Part shown: one piece after another, positions 31,898-32,423 of the stretch
How positions within the stretch are numbered: the first letter of the stretch is position 1
Layout of the letters: every line of letters starts with the position of its first letter
From: Xenoacremonium recifei
Taxonomy: Eukaryota > Ascomycota > Sordariomycetes > Hypocreales > Nectriaceae
Direction: 5' to 3'
Assembly: GCA_012184525.1 (NCBI GenBank)
Contig: WOFQ01000132.1
Location: 1 to 32,423 of the forward strand
DNA: 32,423 nucleotides
Notes under the pieces: model-generated
Told to the model about the DNA's origin: nothing
The model's input: the letters and a program-made list of their open reading frames with translations, nothing else
Databases searched by the model: none
Position numbers and translations under genes: made by a program

Positions 31898-32206
31898 GTG
31901 GCTGTTAAGAAGTTCCCGCCTGCTGCCTGGTACACTAAGTCATTCGATCGTATCTTCGTCGCCGCTGCCCTTAGCTTTTAGGTCATAGCCAGCGTCAGTA
32001 TGCTGATTATAACCGTGGTGAGACTCATCGGGGATATTTTACCATACGCACTTAATGGCACATCGCTCGAGATTATTAAGGGATCGAAATGCCAGATAGA
32101 TAATATTCAATCTCGCGTATGGATGGGGTCGCTTTTGCCGCTCCTCCTTCAGGGTGTTTTTGGTCGGCCCTCAACCAAAAAGCCACCGTCACTAATCAGT
32201 GTCTAG
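31898..32206 (+). pseudogene. Fragment of an unknown membrane protein
   Basis: One frame reads VAVKKFPPAAWYTKSFDRIF, then a hydrophobic run, a TAG stop at about 31979, then MLIITVVRLIGDILPYALNG from 32000, a polar loop and a further hydrophobic stretch (WMGSLLPLLLQGVFG) before the stop at 32206. The composition looks like a real membrane protein with two or three segments. I cannot name the family and see no start. The in-frame TAG suggests a RIP-like or drift mutation. The rest to 32423 shows no gene. Confidence 0.35.
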
Positions 32207-32423
32207 ATCTGTATTGCCTTTCCATATGATATTTTCGTCGACATACTTAATCAGAAGCCAGCCATTCTTCTCGCTTACGCCGGAAACACCTTAATTGCGG
32301 CCCGCTTTCAACCTGTGTTTCTTCGTATGTTTCCACTGGATGTCGCCAAAACCTAACCCAGCTGCGAGGCGAATCGAACGTCAGATTCATTTGCAACCCC
32401 ATACAAATGAAAAGTGCGCTAAT

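Overview
The window looks like an accessory region of a filamentous ascomycete chromosome, probably Pezizomycotina and perhaps Eurotiales; the order is an impression, not a test. The reasons are genes split by introns of 40-100 nt with GT..AG ends and CTAAC-like branch sites, three Zn2Cys6 (binuclear zinc cluster) regulators, fungal transporter families, and transposon remains in which most in-frame stops are TAA or TAG, as expected from repeat-induced point mutation (RIP).

Layout. 1-5059 (-): a Tad-like LINE, cut by the left edge, with ORF1 and ORF2 broken by in-frame stops but, in ORF2, no frameshift. 5174-5360: a non-coding repeat with a diverged second copy at 13475-13658. 5502-7472 (-): Zn2Cys6 regulator A, divergent from 8018-9274 (+), a complete 2-oxoglutarate/Fe(II) dioxygenase; their 545-bp shared promoter holds a cluster of nine GATA-type repeats. 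9665-10740 (+): decayed Fot1/pogo transposase. 11633-13430 (+): MFS transporter of the Dal5-like anion:cation symporter type. 14031-15160 (+): remains of a FUSC/DUF2421 membrane protein. 15161-17756: nothing recognisable. 17757-19488 (-): intact MFS sugar porter. 19851-20780: short repeats and a broken acidic-protein gene.

21090-31364 is the most coherent part: Zn2Cys6 regulator B (+), a frameshifted EutQ-like cupin (-), a flavin monoamine oxidase (+), a GABA/choline-type permease (+) and Zn2Cys6 regulator C (-). I infer a small inducible cluster for taking up an amine and oxidatively deaminating it as a nitrogen source. HGATAR motifs upstream of the permease and regulator C fit control by an AreA-type GATA factor. 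A 47-bp direct repeat (two mismatches) brackets regulator B, the cupin and the oxidase.

Exon structures were worked out by hand from reading frame and splice consensus. Those of the dioxygenase, sugar porter, regulators B and C, oxidase and permease close in frame exactly; regulator A and the Dal5-like transporter each have one doubtful junction.
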